Positions 24,191-32,460 of a stretch of DNA of 64,000 bases are shown piece after piece. The notes under the pieces are model-generated. The model saw nothing but the letters and a program-made list of their open reading frames with translations, was not told where the DNA came from and did not search any database. The position numbers were made by a program, and so were the translations under genes. The DNA lies in NCBI GenBank assembly GCA_043719475.1, contig JAYSTS010000238.1, positions 16,078-80,077 of the forward strand, written 5' to 3'. Source of the DNA: SYFY01 sp043719475 (GTDB taxonomy: Bacteria > Pseudomonadota > Gammaproteobacteria > Pseudomonadales > Azotimanducaceae). Position 1 is the stretch's first letter, and every line of letters starts with the position of its first letter.

Positions 24191-25288
24191 TCACTCCTCA
24201 AGAGCTGTTATGGCGCCTTGTTTCACGTGAAACAAACGCGCCCGATTTCCAATTGAACCTTTGATCGCCTCAGGCAATTCAACAGAACTGATAATCACCT
24301 GACACTCCAACCGCGAGAGCACTTCCAGAACTTTTACAGTACGCCGATAGTCCAGTTCAGCAATCAGCTCATCGAACAAGACGGTACTCTGCTTACCAGT
24401 CTTGCGCTGTAATAGCTCAACTTGCGCGACCTTCATGGCGATAGCAATTAGCTTTGCTTGCCCGCGAGAGACAGTATGGTCGGCACTGTGCCCTCCAGAC
24501 TTCACCTTGATGTCCGCGCGATGAGGCCCGATACGGGTCGATCCCAATTTTACATCGCCGGCGCTGGTTTCTTGCAGCAATTCCGAGAACGAAACGCCTT
24601 CCTGAGCTGTCCATCCTCTTTCATATGAAAATTCCGACTCGATTCCAATATCCAAAGACTGGGCTGTCCTGCCAATCAGCTCGAATAGCTCTACACAGTA
24701 TGCCTGCCTGAAGGCGTCCATCTCTATGGCGAGCTCCTGTAACACCTCCGCCCAGGGATCAAGCGTCCCACTTCTGATTTTGTGAGCATCGCGTAACCAC
24801 GTATTTCGTTGTTTGAGTGCACGACTGTAGTCACGAGCCAGAGCGTGGTAGCGATGTTCCACGTGAAACAAACCCCAGTCGAGGTACCGCCTTCTCTCCG
24901 CTGGACCGGCGAAAACGAGTTCAGACACCTCTGGCGTCAACAGTTGCAAAGGAAGTCGTGAAGCAGCGTCAGACAGCTTGGATGTTTGCTGCCCGTTGAT
25001 CTGTACTGTGAGGGGATGCCGGCAGGGTTTGATAACCAAAATAGCGTCAACCGACGCCCGCGTTTCTAGATCAATGAAAACTGAAAGCCTGTCAGTATCG
25101 TGTTGAACTAACGCATCCAGAGAAGTGGATCGAAAGGATCGGCCTCTCCCGACCAGATAGACAGACTCCAGAACCGTCGTCTTACCCGCGCCATTGGCTC
25201 CAACAAAACAATTGAACCCTTCGCCCAACTGAATATCAGCGAACTCGACGTTGCGTACGTGCTGTAACCTCAGGCGTCTGATGGGCAT
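24191..25288 (-). CDS. recF: DNA replication and repair protein RecF
   Basis: Helps load RecA at single-strand gaps. The 365-residue SMC-like ATPase has Walker A GANGAGKT at 30-37, the signature SRGQAKLIAIAMKVAQ and Walker B VLFDELIAELD. The coding sequence also carries two parS centromere sites, read as LFHVKQ near the C terminus and LFHVEH in the middle. RecF and ParB therefore share this DNA, which restricts codon choice at both places. It follows dnaN by 19 bases. Confidence 0.96.
   Translation of the reverse strand: MPIRRLRLQHVRNVEFADIQLGEGFNCFVGANGAGKTTVLESVYLVGRGRSFRSTSLDALVQHDTDRLSVFIDLETRASVDAILVIKPCRHPLTVQINGQQTSKLSDAASRLPLQLLTPEVSELVFAGPAERRRYLDWGLFHVEHRYHALARDYSRALKQRNTWLRDAHKIRSGTLDPWAEVLQELAIEMDAFRQAYCVELFELIGRTAQSLDIGIESEFSYERGWTAQEGVSFSELLQETSAGDVKLGSTRIGPHRADIKVKSGGHSADHTVSRGQAKLIAIAMKVAQVELLQRKTGKQSTVLFDELIAELDYRRTVKVLEVLSRLECQVIISSVELPEAIKGSIGNRARLFHVKQGAITALEE
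24219..24234. other. parS: parS centromere site (perfect)
   Basis: TGTTTCACGTGAAACA, an exact match to the universal ParB target; the palindrome extends one base further on each side. It lies in the last codons of recF, about 4.1 kb from the DnaA boxes. ParB encoded at 35.8 kb is the expected ligand. Confidence 0.95.
24855..24870. other. parS: second parS site (one mismatch)
   Basis: TGTTCCACGTGAAACA differs from the parS consensus only at the fifth base. It lies within recF, 636 bases from the perfect site, in the same protein context (LFHVEH against LFHVKQ). Confidence 0.85.
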
Positions 25289-25307
25289 CGGACGCTCAAA
25301 CTACCTG

Positions 25308-26411
25308 TCAAAGACGCATCGGCATCACGACATAAACAGCGTCCTCGCTCCCGGGACTTTCAATGAGCGCACTGCTGTTTGTATCAGAAATCCCAAACTT
25401 CACCTCTGCCGTGCTTAATACGTTCAACACATCTAGCAAATACGCTACGTTAAAGCCGATTTCGACCGGTGCCCCTTCATACTGGATTGCAACCGCTTCA
25501 TCAGCTTCTTCATGTTCGGGATTATTGGCCTGCACACTTAGCAACTCCGGCTCTAGCTTGAGTCTGACGCCGCGATACTTTTCATTGGAAAGAATCGCCA
25601 CGCGACTGAAAGCGTCTCGCAACGTCTCTCTGCTGCCAACAAATGAACGCGAAAGAGTCTTCGGAACCACCTTTTCATAGTCCGGGAATTGGCCATCAAC
25701 CAACTTGGTGGTCAAAGTGTAGCCACCCACCGAAATCGAGACGTGACTCTTGCCAAAAACAAACTGGCATGGATTGTCGGAGTCATCCAACAATCGGGCG
25801 AGCTCAAGAACGCCCTTTCTCGGCAGAATGACCTGGCGACGCTCGCCGGTCCCAACCACCCCTCTCAATGTAAACATTGCCATCCGATGTCCGTCAGTGG
25901 CAACACTACGGACATAATCCGGGCCGACTTCCAGGAGCATCCCATTGAGGAAGAAGCGGACGTCTTGCTGCGCCATCGCAAAACCAACTTGATCAATCAA
26001 CAACCGAACGTTCGTTTGGGATAGGTTGATACTAAAATCAGCTAGTCCGCCTCCTGTTCTAGGGAAATCGGCCGCTGGTAAAGTGGCCAGAACGAATCGA
26101 CTTCGTCCCGACCGAACGGTCGCTCGGTCTGCTTCTAGTTGAACGGAGACCCGCGCTCCCTCTCCAAACGAACGGAATATATCGGCGAGTTTACGTGTCG
26201 GAAGTGTGGTCGTTCCTTCCAGTTCAACACGCAGATTCTCAATGCGTACGTGCAGCTCTACCTCGAGGTCGGTCCCAACTATTTCTACGGTTGAACCTTT
26301 TGCCACCAACAAAACGTTGGCAAGTACCTGCAGCGTCTGCCGTCGTTCAACGACTCCTGTCAAAAGCTGCAGGGGTCGAAGCAACGTATCGCGATCAACT
26401 GTGAATTTCAT
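25308..26411 (-). CDS. dnaN: DNA polymerase III beta sliding clamp
   Basis: Ring-shaped processivity factor that holds DNA polymerase III on DNA. The 367-residue length and three repeated clamp domains fit the family. It opens MKFTVDRDTLLRPLQLLTGVVERRQTL and ends SPGSEDAVYVVMPMRL, where the MPMRL tail is the conserved C-terminal end next to the partner-binding cleft. DGHRMAMFTLRG lies in the middle. It is separated from dnaA by 57 bases and from recF by 19. Confidence 0.98.
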   Translation of the reverse strand: MKFTVDRDTLLRPLQLLTGVVERRQTLQVLANVLLVAKGSTVEIVGTDLEVELHVRIENLRVELEGTTTLPTRKLADIFRSFGEGARVSVQLEADRATVRSGRSRFVLATLPAADFPRTGGGLADFSINLSQTNVRLLIDQVGFAMAQQDVRFFLNGMLLEVGPDYVRSVATDGHRMAMFTLRGVVGTGERRQVILPRKGVLELARLLDDSDNPCQFVFGKSHVSISVGGYTLTTKLVDGQFPDYEKVVPKTLSRSFVGSRETLRDAFSRVAILSNEKYRGVRLKLEPELLSVQANNPEHEEADEAVAIQYEGAPVEIGFNVAYLLDVLNVLSTAEVKFGISDTNSSALIESPGSEDAVYVVMPMRL

Positions 26412-26468
26412 AACCCACTCGTTCTTCCGCTGTCTGTTCCGACTTGCACCCTCTCGTCTTGATCAGGA

Positions 26469-27791
26469 TTAGGCTCCGAGCTTTCGGGAAAGGTTTCTGT
26501 AATCCTCTGCCAGGTCCGCGCTATCAACTTTGAGCTCTCCGATCTTTCGGCAGGCGTGGAGAACAGTGGTGTGGTCTCGACCACCAAAGGAATCGCCTAT
26601 TTCTGGCAAAGAGTGACTGGTAAGCTCTTTAGCCAACGCCATGGCCATTTGTCGTGGTCTTGCGATCATACGATTACGGCGTTTCGAGAGGATATCGGAA
26701 ATCTTGATCTTGTAGTACTCAGCAACCGTCTTCTGAATTCGGTCAATACTGATAGCACGATCCTGAATGGCGAAGAGGTCGCGCAGTGCGCGCTTGACCT
26801 GGTCAATGCTGATCTTCACACCCATGAACCGCGCATTTGCCATGACTCTTGTCAGAGCGCCTTCCAATTCACGAACATTTGAGCGAATCCGCTCTGCAAT
26901 AAAGAACGCCACATTTGGATCAAGATCATGGCCGAAAACTTCAGCTTTTTTCATCAATATCGCAACACGCGTTTCAAGCTCCGGGGGCTCAATTTCTACG
27001 GTCAACCCCCAAACAAAACGAGACTTTAGCCGCTCTTCGAGACCGTCGATCTCTTTTGGGTAACGGTCACAGGTCAACACCATCTGATGGCCGCGCTCCA
27101 GTAGTGCGTTGAAAACATGGAAGAATTCTTCCTGAGATCGCAATTTGTTGGCGAAAAACTGAATGTCATCGATCAACAACGCATCGACATTGTGGAAGTA
27201 ATGCATAAAGTCTTGCATTGTCCCTTGCCGAAGCGCCTTGACCATATCCTGTACAAAATTCACCGATTGCAGGTAGACCACCCTGGCTTGCGGATTTCGC
27301 TCAGAGATCTGGTTGCCCACAGCCTGCATCAAATGGGTCTTACCTAAGCCGACCCCTCCATAGATCAGCAGAGGGTTGTACGACTGGCCGGCGTTGTCAG
27401 CGACTTGGGCGGCCGCAGCTTTCGCAATCTCGTTTGACCGACCTTCAACAAAACTGTTGAAGGTAAACTCACGATTCAGGTGGGACACCGGCGCAGCAAT
27501 CACCGAACCTGAGCCGTCGGCTCGTAACGGAACGCCAAATTCTTCAGTCCCTCCGATGCTTAGCTTGAGATTCGTAGAGCCTGATTCCACTCCCTCCTCA
27601 GTGAGCATCTCACTGATCCGATCCATGTACTTGTCGGATACTTCGTCTCGGACGTAGCGGTTTGGGGCCAAGAGCTCCATTCCCGTTTCGGTCCTTCTTG
27701 CTTGCAGCGGTCGAATCCACTTGTCGAATTGACCCTCTGGCAGATCCGCCTCCAGGCGGTCCAGACACTGCTGCCACGTCAATAAACTCAA
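26469..27791 (-). CDS. dnaA: chromosomal replication initiator DnaA
   Basis: Binds DnaA boxes and opens the origin. The 440-residue protein has domain I at the N terminus (LTWQQCLDRLEADLPEGQFDKWIRPL), a short domain II (about 80-105), the AAA+ domain with Walker A GGVGLGKT (145-152) and Walker B ALLIDDIQFF, and the DNA-binding domain IV with GDSFGGRDHTTVLHACRKI. The start is TTG (codons TTG AGT TTA TTG); an in-frame TAA stands just before it, so no ATG start exists. A rare start codon may keep DnaA synthesis low. A hairpin lies 20 bases upstream. Confidence 0.97.
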   Translation of the reverse strand: MSLLTWQQCLDRLEADLPEGQFDKWIRPLQARRTETGMELLAPNRYVRDEVSDKYMDRISEMLTEEGVESGSTNLKLSIGGTEEFGVPLRADGSGSVIAAPVSHLNREFTFNSFVEGRSNEIAKAAAAQVADNAGQSYNPLLIYGGVGLGKTHLMQAVGNQISERNPQARVVYLQSVNFVQDMVKALRQGTMQDFMHYFHNVDALLIDDIQFFANKLRSQEEFFHVFNALLERGHQMVLTCDRYPKEIDGLEERLKSRFVWGLTVEIEPPELETRVAILMKKAEVFGHDLDPNVAFFIAERIRSNVRELEGALTRVMANARFMGVKISIDQVKRALRDLFAIQDRAISIDRIQKTVAEYYKIKISDILSKRRNRMIARPRQMAMALAKELTSHSLPEIGDSFGGRDHTTVLHACRKIGELKVDSADLAEDYRNLSRKLGA

Positions 27792-27811
27792 TTACTTGCC
27801 CCCCGTCCCGA

Positions 27812-27824
27812 TGCCTTTAAGGCA
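27812..27824 (-). promoter_or_regulatory. palindrome in the dnaA leader
   Basis: TGCCTTTAAGGCA, a 6-base inverted repeat around one T, 20 bases before the dnaA start. On the plus strand it is followed by a run ending in seven T, resembling a terminator pointing toward oriC; on the dnaA strand it would be a stem in the 5' leader. Role uncertain. Confidence 0.4.
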
Positions 27825-28487
27825 CCTCTTCCTTTTTTTCATTTACTGCAAGATCCCGCCCATTGGGGCCAACGATAACTTGCCGCTGTCCATGTCAACA
27901 TCATCAAGAGCGCCGACCGGTTCAGTTCCGATTCAGCGTCCCCGGAATTGCTGAGCATCGCCTGCATTGCGTTGTTGTTCTCTTGATCACTATGCCATCG
28001 ACAAACACCTCCCCTGTGTTTGAGGATAGCGAACAGATCAACGCCATAAGGACTCACAAACTCTTTGCAACACAGCAAAAACATTACCCGCCTGGCCTGT
28101 CATGCGAAAACTACATGATTGAACTAGGTAGTCTTTCAAGGGATGTGAGGGAGCGATTCTAGTCACGTGATTCAAGGGTTGGCTACGACTAACAAACGAT
28201 CCCACCATGTTTTTTTTTATCGTTCCGGATTTCAGTAACTTAGGAAAAAAACATCATCGTGTCCGCCGTTATGTGGACTTTGGCATTTGTGGGAAAAGTT
28301 TCGGCTTTGTTGTGGATAACTCTTGGAAGGGTGTTTTCGTACAAGATCGGAAGCCAATGTCCCACGGTTACCCACAGGAAGAGACCGACTTCCAACCCTT
28401 GACCGACATGCTCACAACTGACTTATCAACCGTAAACCGGACCACCAATCTTCAACAACCATCTTATATTTAAATCCATTTATTGAA

Positions 28488-28517
28488 TTGACAGAGAATC
28501 ATGTGCGTTCCTAGAAT
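28488..28517 (+). promoter_or_regulatory. rpmH promoter
   Basis: TTGACA (28488-28493) and TAGAAT (28512-28517) separated by 18 bases, about 55 bases before rpmH. A perfect -35 and a near-perfect -10 fit a strongly expressed ribosomal protein operon. It lies next to the AT-rich part of oriC, so transcription could affect opening. Confidence 0.75.
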
Positions 28518-28571
28518 GCCCGCCCTTTTCCGTAGACGTCGGCTCTACGGCGCTGACAGGAAGATCGAGAT

Positions 28572-28706
28572 ATGAAACGTACATTCCAGCCAAGTAATCT
28601 GAAGCGCCAGCGAACTCACGGTTTTCGTGCCCGCATGGCCACCAAGGGCGGCCGCAAGGTACTTAATGCCCGCCGTGCAAAAGGACGCAAGCGCGTTTCT
28701 ATTTGA
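28572..28706 (+). CDS. rpmH: 50S ribosomal protein L34
   Basis: Small basic protein of the large ribosomal subunit, 44 residues. It reads MKRTFQPSNLKRQRTHGFRA and ends RRAKGRKRVSI, a full match to the L34 pattern. It leads the rpmH-rnpA-yidD-yidC operon. Its TGA stop overlaps the TTG start of rnpA, which likely allows rnpA to be translated at a lower rate than this abundant protein. Confidence 0.98.
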   Translation: MKRTFQPSNLKRQRTHGFRARMATKGGRKVLNARRAKGRKRVSI

Positions 28707-29050
28707 TCCCCATCCCGGCAGGATTTACCCGCGAACATCGATTGTTCCGACCGGGCGAATTTGATCGTGTTCTTCGCTTTCGCGACGTCCGAAAAGAAAA
28801 AGGTCCACTGCGTGTCCTGTTCAAATACACCGACCAGAAACACGCTCGCCTTGGCGTGATTGTACCGAAGCGCTGGGTTAAAAAAGCGCATGAACGAAAT
28901 CGATGCAAACGTGTTATCAGAGAGCACTTCCGGCTTTGTTGTGACCGATTGCCATCAGCGGATTTCGTTGTGATGGTGGTAAGACCGGTGGAGGCCCAGC
29001 AGTTTCCTTCGATGGTTGCGGCGTTGCTGAGTGCGCTGTGTACACCATGA
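28703..29050 (+). CDS. rnpA: ribonuclease P protein component
   Basis: Protein cofactor of RNase P, which matures tRNA 5' ends. At 115 residues it has the N-terminal GFTREHRLFRPGEF, then RLGVIVPKRWVKKAHERNRCKRVIREHFR (about 49-77), the RNR motif that contacts RNA. Start is TTG in a TTGA overlap with rpmH; there is no ATG before the conserved FTREHRL. It overlaps yidD by an ATGA. Confidence 0.95.
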   Translation: MIPIPAGFTREHRLFRPGEFDRVLRFRDVRKEKGPLRVLFKYTDQKHARLGVIVPKRWVKKAHERNRCKRVIREHFRLCCDRLPSADFVVMVVRPVEAQQFPSMVAALLSALCTP

Positions 29051-29325
29051 AATCCCTCCGAGCATTGGATCGTCTGGCAGCCCAGCCCATCATCTGGCTG
29101 GTGCAGATATATCAACTGGTACTCAGCCCATGGATTGGGCAACAATGTCGTTTCCATCCTACGTGTTCAGCCTATTCGCTTTGTGCGCTGCAGGAACATG
29201 GGGCTTGCAGGGGCGCTGCATACATGATCTGGCGAGTGCTGCGCTGCAATCCGTGGAGCGTTGGTGGACTTGATCCTGTGCCCGATGCCAGAGTCTTGGA
29301 AAAACCCACTGTTACGAACAATTAA
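29047..29325 (+). CDS. yidD: YidD membrane protein insertion efficiency factor
   Basis: A 92-residue inner-membrane-associated protein that helps YidC-dependent insertion. The family pattern is clear: an amphipathic N-terminal helix (PIIWLVQIYQLVLSPWIG), then CRFHPTCSAYSLCALQEHG with conserved Cys residues, and RCNPWSVGGLDPVP. I take the ATG that overlaps the rnpA stop; an earlier in-frame start adds three residues. It lies between rnpA and yidC, as usual. Confidence 0.95.
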   Translation: MKSLRALDRLAAQPIIWLVQIYQLVLSPWIGQQCRFHPTCSAYSLCALQEHGACRGAAYMIWRVLRCNPWSVGGLDPVPDARVLEKPTVTNN

Positions 29326-29338
29326 AAGGTTCTGATTG

Positions 29339-31057
29339 ATGTTGCCACCTGAAGTAATGCGGGTCCTGTTGCTGATAGGACTTGCTGCCACGGGTTACAT
29401 GCTTATCCAGGCGTGGAATGAAGACTACATGCAGCAGCCGATTGCCGCATATGCCGAGTCCCCCCTTGTGGCCGGTGGCACGACAAACGTGTCAGATGAG
29501 CCATCGGCCTCCGTGGATATAGACACGGCAACGACATCGATTGCTTCGGATGTACCCGAAGCAAACATTCTTGAGACAACCAACGAAGTCGTTTCCGTCG
29601 TTGCGTCGAAGGGTGATACAGACGCCGAAACAACGCCTGGCCGTCTGATTACTGTGGTGACACCAACATTGAAGGTATGGATCGATCGGCAAGGCGGTGA
29701 TGTCGTTCGAGTCCAACTTCCGAAGTTTCCGGTATCCAGCAAGACTCCGGACGTGCCTTATCTGTTGATGGAAAACAGCGGCGACCATACCTACGTTGCG
29801 CAAAGCGGACTCATGGGCAAAGACGGCCTCGATGGAAGTGGCGAGCGACCTCTTTATGACGCCGATACGGCCGCGCTCGAACTCACTGCAGGAGAGCAGA
29901 AGACCCTTTCACTCAAGATCGAAAAAGCCGGGCAGCGTGTTACCAAAACCTTCGCCTTCAACGCCGACAGCTACGTGGTCGGTGTAGATATGCAGCTTGA
30001 AAACATCGGGACCGAACCGCTAGAGGCGGCTTTGTTCGCTCAGATCAAGAGAGATAACAAGGCGCCAATTATCGAAGAGGGCTTTTCATTTGGCCCTCAG
30101 TCCTACCTAGGTGGCGCTTTGACCACGCCTGAAGAGCGGTATCTGAAGGTTGACTTTGACGATCTCGACGAAGCCGCCATGCGACGCACGGTTGAGGGTG
30201 GGTGGATCGCGCTCCTGCAGCACTATTTTGTCAGCGCCTGGGTCGCGCGCGCCGATGAGAACAACAATTTTTTCGCGCAGAGGCGTAGTGACGGACTCTA
30301 CGTCTTCGGCTACACGGCTCCCAAGAAAAGTGTTTTGCCTGGAGGCACTGGTCATTGGCAAACAACCCTCTACACCGGGCCGAAGGACCAATATCAACTT
30401 GATCAGGTAGCCCCAAATCTTGGGCTCACTGTGGATTACGGCATTCTTTGGTGGCTAGCGGTGCCGTTGTTTGACGTTATGTCCTGGCTGCACGATTGGG
30501 TTGGGAATTGGGGTTTCGCCATCATTCTGCTGACAGTGATGGTCAAGATCGTTTTATACCCATTGTTTAACTTGTCCTACAAGTCGATGGCAAAACTGCG
30601 CAAGGTGGCGCCGGAGCTCAAGCAATTACAGGAACGATACGCCGACGATCGACAAAAACTCTCTCAAGAGATGATGAAGTTGTATCAGAAGGAGGGCGCC
30701 AACCCGCTGGGAGGGTGTCTGCCCATGTTATTGCCCATGCCAGTGTTCCTCGCTCTTTATTGGGTGCTGTGGGAAAGCGTTGAGCTCCGGCAGGCACCAT
30801 TTTTCCTGTGGGTTCAGGATCTGTCGGCGATGGATCCCTACTTTGTGCTGCCTCTGCTGATGGGAGGAACGATGTACCTGCAGCAAACGATGGCACCGGC
30901 TATGGGTGATCCGATGCAGCAACGCATGATGAAAATGATGCCGGTGATTTTCACCGCCATGTTTCTGTTTTTCCCGGCAGGCCTGGTTCTTTATTGGCTG
31001 GTGAACAACGTTTTGTCTGTCGCTCAGCAGTGGTATGTCACTCGATCCATTCTTTGA
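29339..31057 (+). CDS. yidC: membrane protein insertase YidC
   Basis: Inserts and folds inner-membrane proteins, alone or with SecYEG, including ATP synthase subunits encoded further on. The 572-residue form has an N-terminal helix (VLLLIGLAATGYMLIQAW), an acidic linker, a large periplasmic domain (about 95-350) and the conserved core with YPLFNLSYKSMAKLR, NPLGGCLPMLLPMPVFLALYWVL and ELRQAPFFLWVQDLSAMDPYF. I take the ATG at 29339; a TTG lies one codon before. Its last 23 bases overlap mnmE. Confidence 0.96.
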   Translation: MLPPEVMRVLLLIGLAATGYMLIQAWNEDYMQQPIAAYAESPLVAGGTTNVSDEPSASVDIDTATTSIASDVPEANILETTNEVVSVVASKGDTDAETTPGRLITVVTPTLKVWIDRQGGDVVRVQLPKFPVSSKTPDVPYLLMENSGDHTYVAQSGLMGKDGLDGSGERPLYDADTAALELTAGEQKTLSLKIEKAGQRVTKTFAFNADSYVVGVDMQLENIGTEPLEAALFAQIKRDNKAPIIEEGFSFGPQSYLGGALTTPEERYLKVDFDDLDEAAMRRTVEGGWIALLQHYFVSAWVARADENNNFFAQRRSDGLYVFGYTAPKKSVLPGGTGHWQTTLYTGPKDQYQLDQVAPNLGLTVDYGILWWLAVPLFDVMSWLHDWVGNWGFAIILLTVMVKIVLYPLFNLSYKSMAKLRKVAPELKQLQERYADDRQKLSQEMMKLYQKEGANPLGGCLPMLLPMPVFLALYWVLWESVELRQAPFFLWVQDLSAMDPYFVLPLLMGGTMYLQQTMAPAMGDPMQQRMMKMMPVIFTAMFLFFPAGLVLYWLVNNVLSVAQQWYVTRSIL

Positions 31058-32387
31058 GACGGCACGGGCGAATAGCGAAGAGACTATTGCCGCCATAGCC
31101 ACACCGCCCGGGCGAGGAGGTATCGGCGTCGTTCGCCTGTCGGGAGCGCTCGCGATCAAGATTGCTCAAATCATGTGTCGGCGAACTTTGGCTCCACGAC
31201 ACGCAACGCTCTCGCGAGTCTTCAATCGGGCGGGCGAGCTACTGGACCAGGGCATCGTATTGGTCTTTCCTGCGGGCGCTTCGTTTACTGGAGAACCAGT
31301 CGCCGAAATTCAGGGCCATGGTGGCCCGATGGTGATGCGCAGCATCATGCAAGCAGCCCTTGAACTTGGTGCTCGAATGGCTCGTCCAGGCGAGTTCTCG
31401 GAACGGGCATTCTTGAACGGTCGGATGGATTTGGCTCAGGCCGAAGCCGTCGCAGACCTGATTGCCAGCGGATCTCAGGCGGCGGCGAGAGGTGCGCTGC
31501 GATCGCTAACCGGAGAGTTTTCAACTCTAGTCCTCTCCATTGGCAGGAATCTGTTGGAGATTCGGGTGAGAGTTGAAGCAGGAATCGATTTTCCCGAAGA
31601 GCCGCTAAGCGCTGAGGAAACGACAACAGAGGTCAGTGAGTTGGTCGCCCTGCGCGCTGAGTTGGCCGCGTTGCTCGGCAAGACCCGGCAGGGCGTTCGT
31701 CTCGGACAAGGAGCGACGATCGCCATCGTAGGGCCGCCCAACGTCGGGAAGTCCAGCCTGCTCAACGCACTCAGCGGCGAAGACAACGCCATCGTTACCG
31801 CCATACCAGGCACCACGCGCGACCTTTTGAAGGTCGATCTGGAGCTGCATGGACTACCCATTCGGGTTATCGATACCGCCGGATTGCGAAACACCCTTGA
31901 TCCCGTTGAAGGCGAGGGAATACGCAGAGCTCTCGCGATGCTGCCAACGGCCGACCTGGTCATAGCCATTGAAGACCTTGAGGCCGCACCAGATAAAGAC
32001 GAACTTGACCCCAAGTGGCTCGAAGGTTGTTCATCTATCCTCCGGGTAGGTAACAAACTGGATCTGGCGCCCGCACGGCAGGCCGAGGTAAACATCTCGG
32101 TTCGTACCGGGGAGGGGATGGAGCGTCTGAGACACTGCATTCTTGAACGCCTGGATTTCGAAGCCGATGGCTCTACCTTTACAGCCCGCGCTCGGCATGT
32201 GGAAGCGCTGGATCGAGCGGATGGTCATCTGAAACAGGCGATAACGCTCCTGGAGACCAGGTCAGGCACGGAGTTTGTTGCGGAAGAATTACGGTTGGCG
32301 CACGAAAGTCTGGGCGAGATTGTCGGGCGCGTGAGTGCAGATGGACTGTTGGGCGAGATCTTCTCAAACTTCTGCATCGGTAAATAG
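31035..32387 (+). CDS. mnmE: tRNA modification GTPase MnmE
   Basis: With MnmG it makes cmnm5U at the wobble position of certain tRNAs. The 450 residues comprise the N-terminal folate-binding domain (TIAAIATPPGRGGIGVVRLSG), a helical domain and an inserted G domain: GPPNVGKS (233-240), PGTTRD, DTAG (280-283) and NKLD. The C terminus is CIGK, the conserved end with its cysteine. The ATG lies inside yidC (23-base overlap), a start that keeps normal spacing to the first motif. Confidence 0.97.
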   Translation: MSLDPFFETARANSEETIAAIATPPGRGGIGVVRLSGALAIKIAQIMCRRTLAPRHATLSRVFNRAGELLDQGIVLVFPAGASFTGEPVAEIQGHGGPMVMRSIMQAALELGARMARPGEFSERAFLNGRMDLAQAEAVADLIASGSQAAARGALRSLTGEFSTLVLSIGRNLLEIRVRVEAGIDFPEEPLSAEETTTEVSELVALRAELAALLGKTRQGVRLGQGATIAIVGPPNVGKSSLLNALSGEDNAIVTAIPGTTRDLLKVDLELHGLPIRVIDTAGLRNTLDPVEGEGIRRALAMLPTADLVIAIEDLEAAPDKDELDPKWLEGCSSILRVGNKLDLAPARQAEVNISVRTGEGMERLRHCILERLDFEADGSTFTARARHVEALDRADGHLKQAITLLETRSGTEFVAEELRLAHESLGEIVGRVSADGLLGEIFSNFCIGK

Positions 32388-32404
32388 ACTTCACGGACAG
32401 CCCC

Positions 32405-32432
32405 TTTCCAAGCATTTTTAGCAGCCTATACT
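32405..32432 (+). promoter_or_regulatory. possible mnmG promoter
   Basis: TTTCCA and TATACT spaced by 16 bases in the 73-base gap between mnmE and mnmG. It would start transcription about 20 bases before the mnmG ATG. Only a moderate match. Confidence 0.4.
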
Positions 32433-32460
32433 GCGCGTCCCTAGGTCCACCGGAACGGCC

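Larger units (their letters stand above)
27792..28571. other. oriC: origin of replication oriC (dnaA-rpmH spacer)
   Basis: The 780-base spacer between dnaA and rpmH is the standard place for oriC in this group. The part from about 28,270 to 28,490 carries the signals: a perfect DnaA box TGTGGATAA (28311-28319, reverse orientation), TTACCCACA with one mismatch (28368-28376), and two-mismatch boxes at 28288-28296 and 28423-28431. An AT-rich stretch at 28461-28490 (25 of 30 bases A or T) is a good unwinding element. The half next to dnaA (27,840-28,200) has no clear box and should hold the dnaA promoter, which I could not pin down. Open frames inside are judged non-coding. Confidence 0.88.

Noticed and set aside
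27839..28162. Two further open frames on both strands beside dnaA
   Set aside because: Overlapping each other on opposite strands, no family resemblance, in the leader of dnaA.
28155..28175. CACGTG core near 28,165 as a third parS
   Set aside because: Only the central six bases match; the flanks do not resemble TGTTTCACGTGAAACA.
28272..28280. TGTGGACTT as a DnaA box
   Set aside because: Three mismatches from TGTGGATAA; too weak to list as a box.
28207..28473. Open frame of 88 codons within the dnaA-rpmH spacer
   Set aside because: It covers the DnaA boxes, starts with MFFFIV from a T-run, has no recognisable domain and no good ribosome site. It is a chance frame in oriC.
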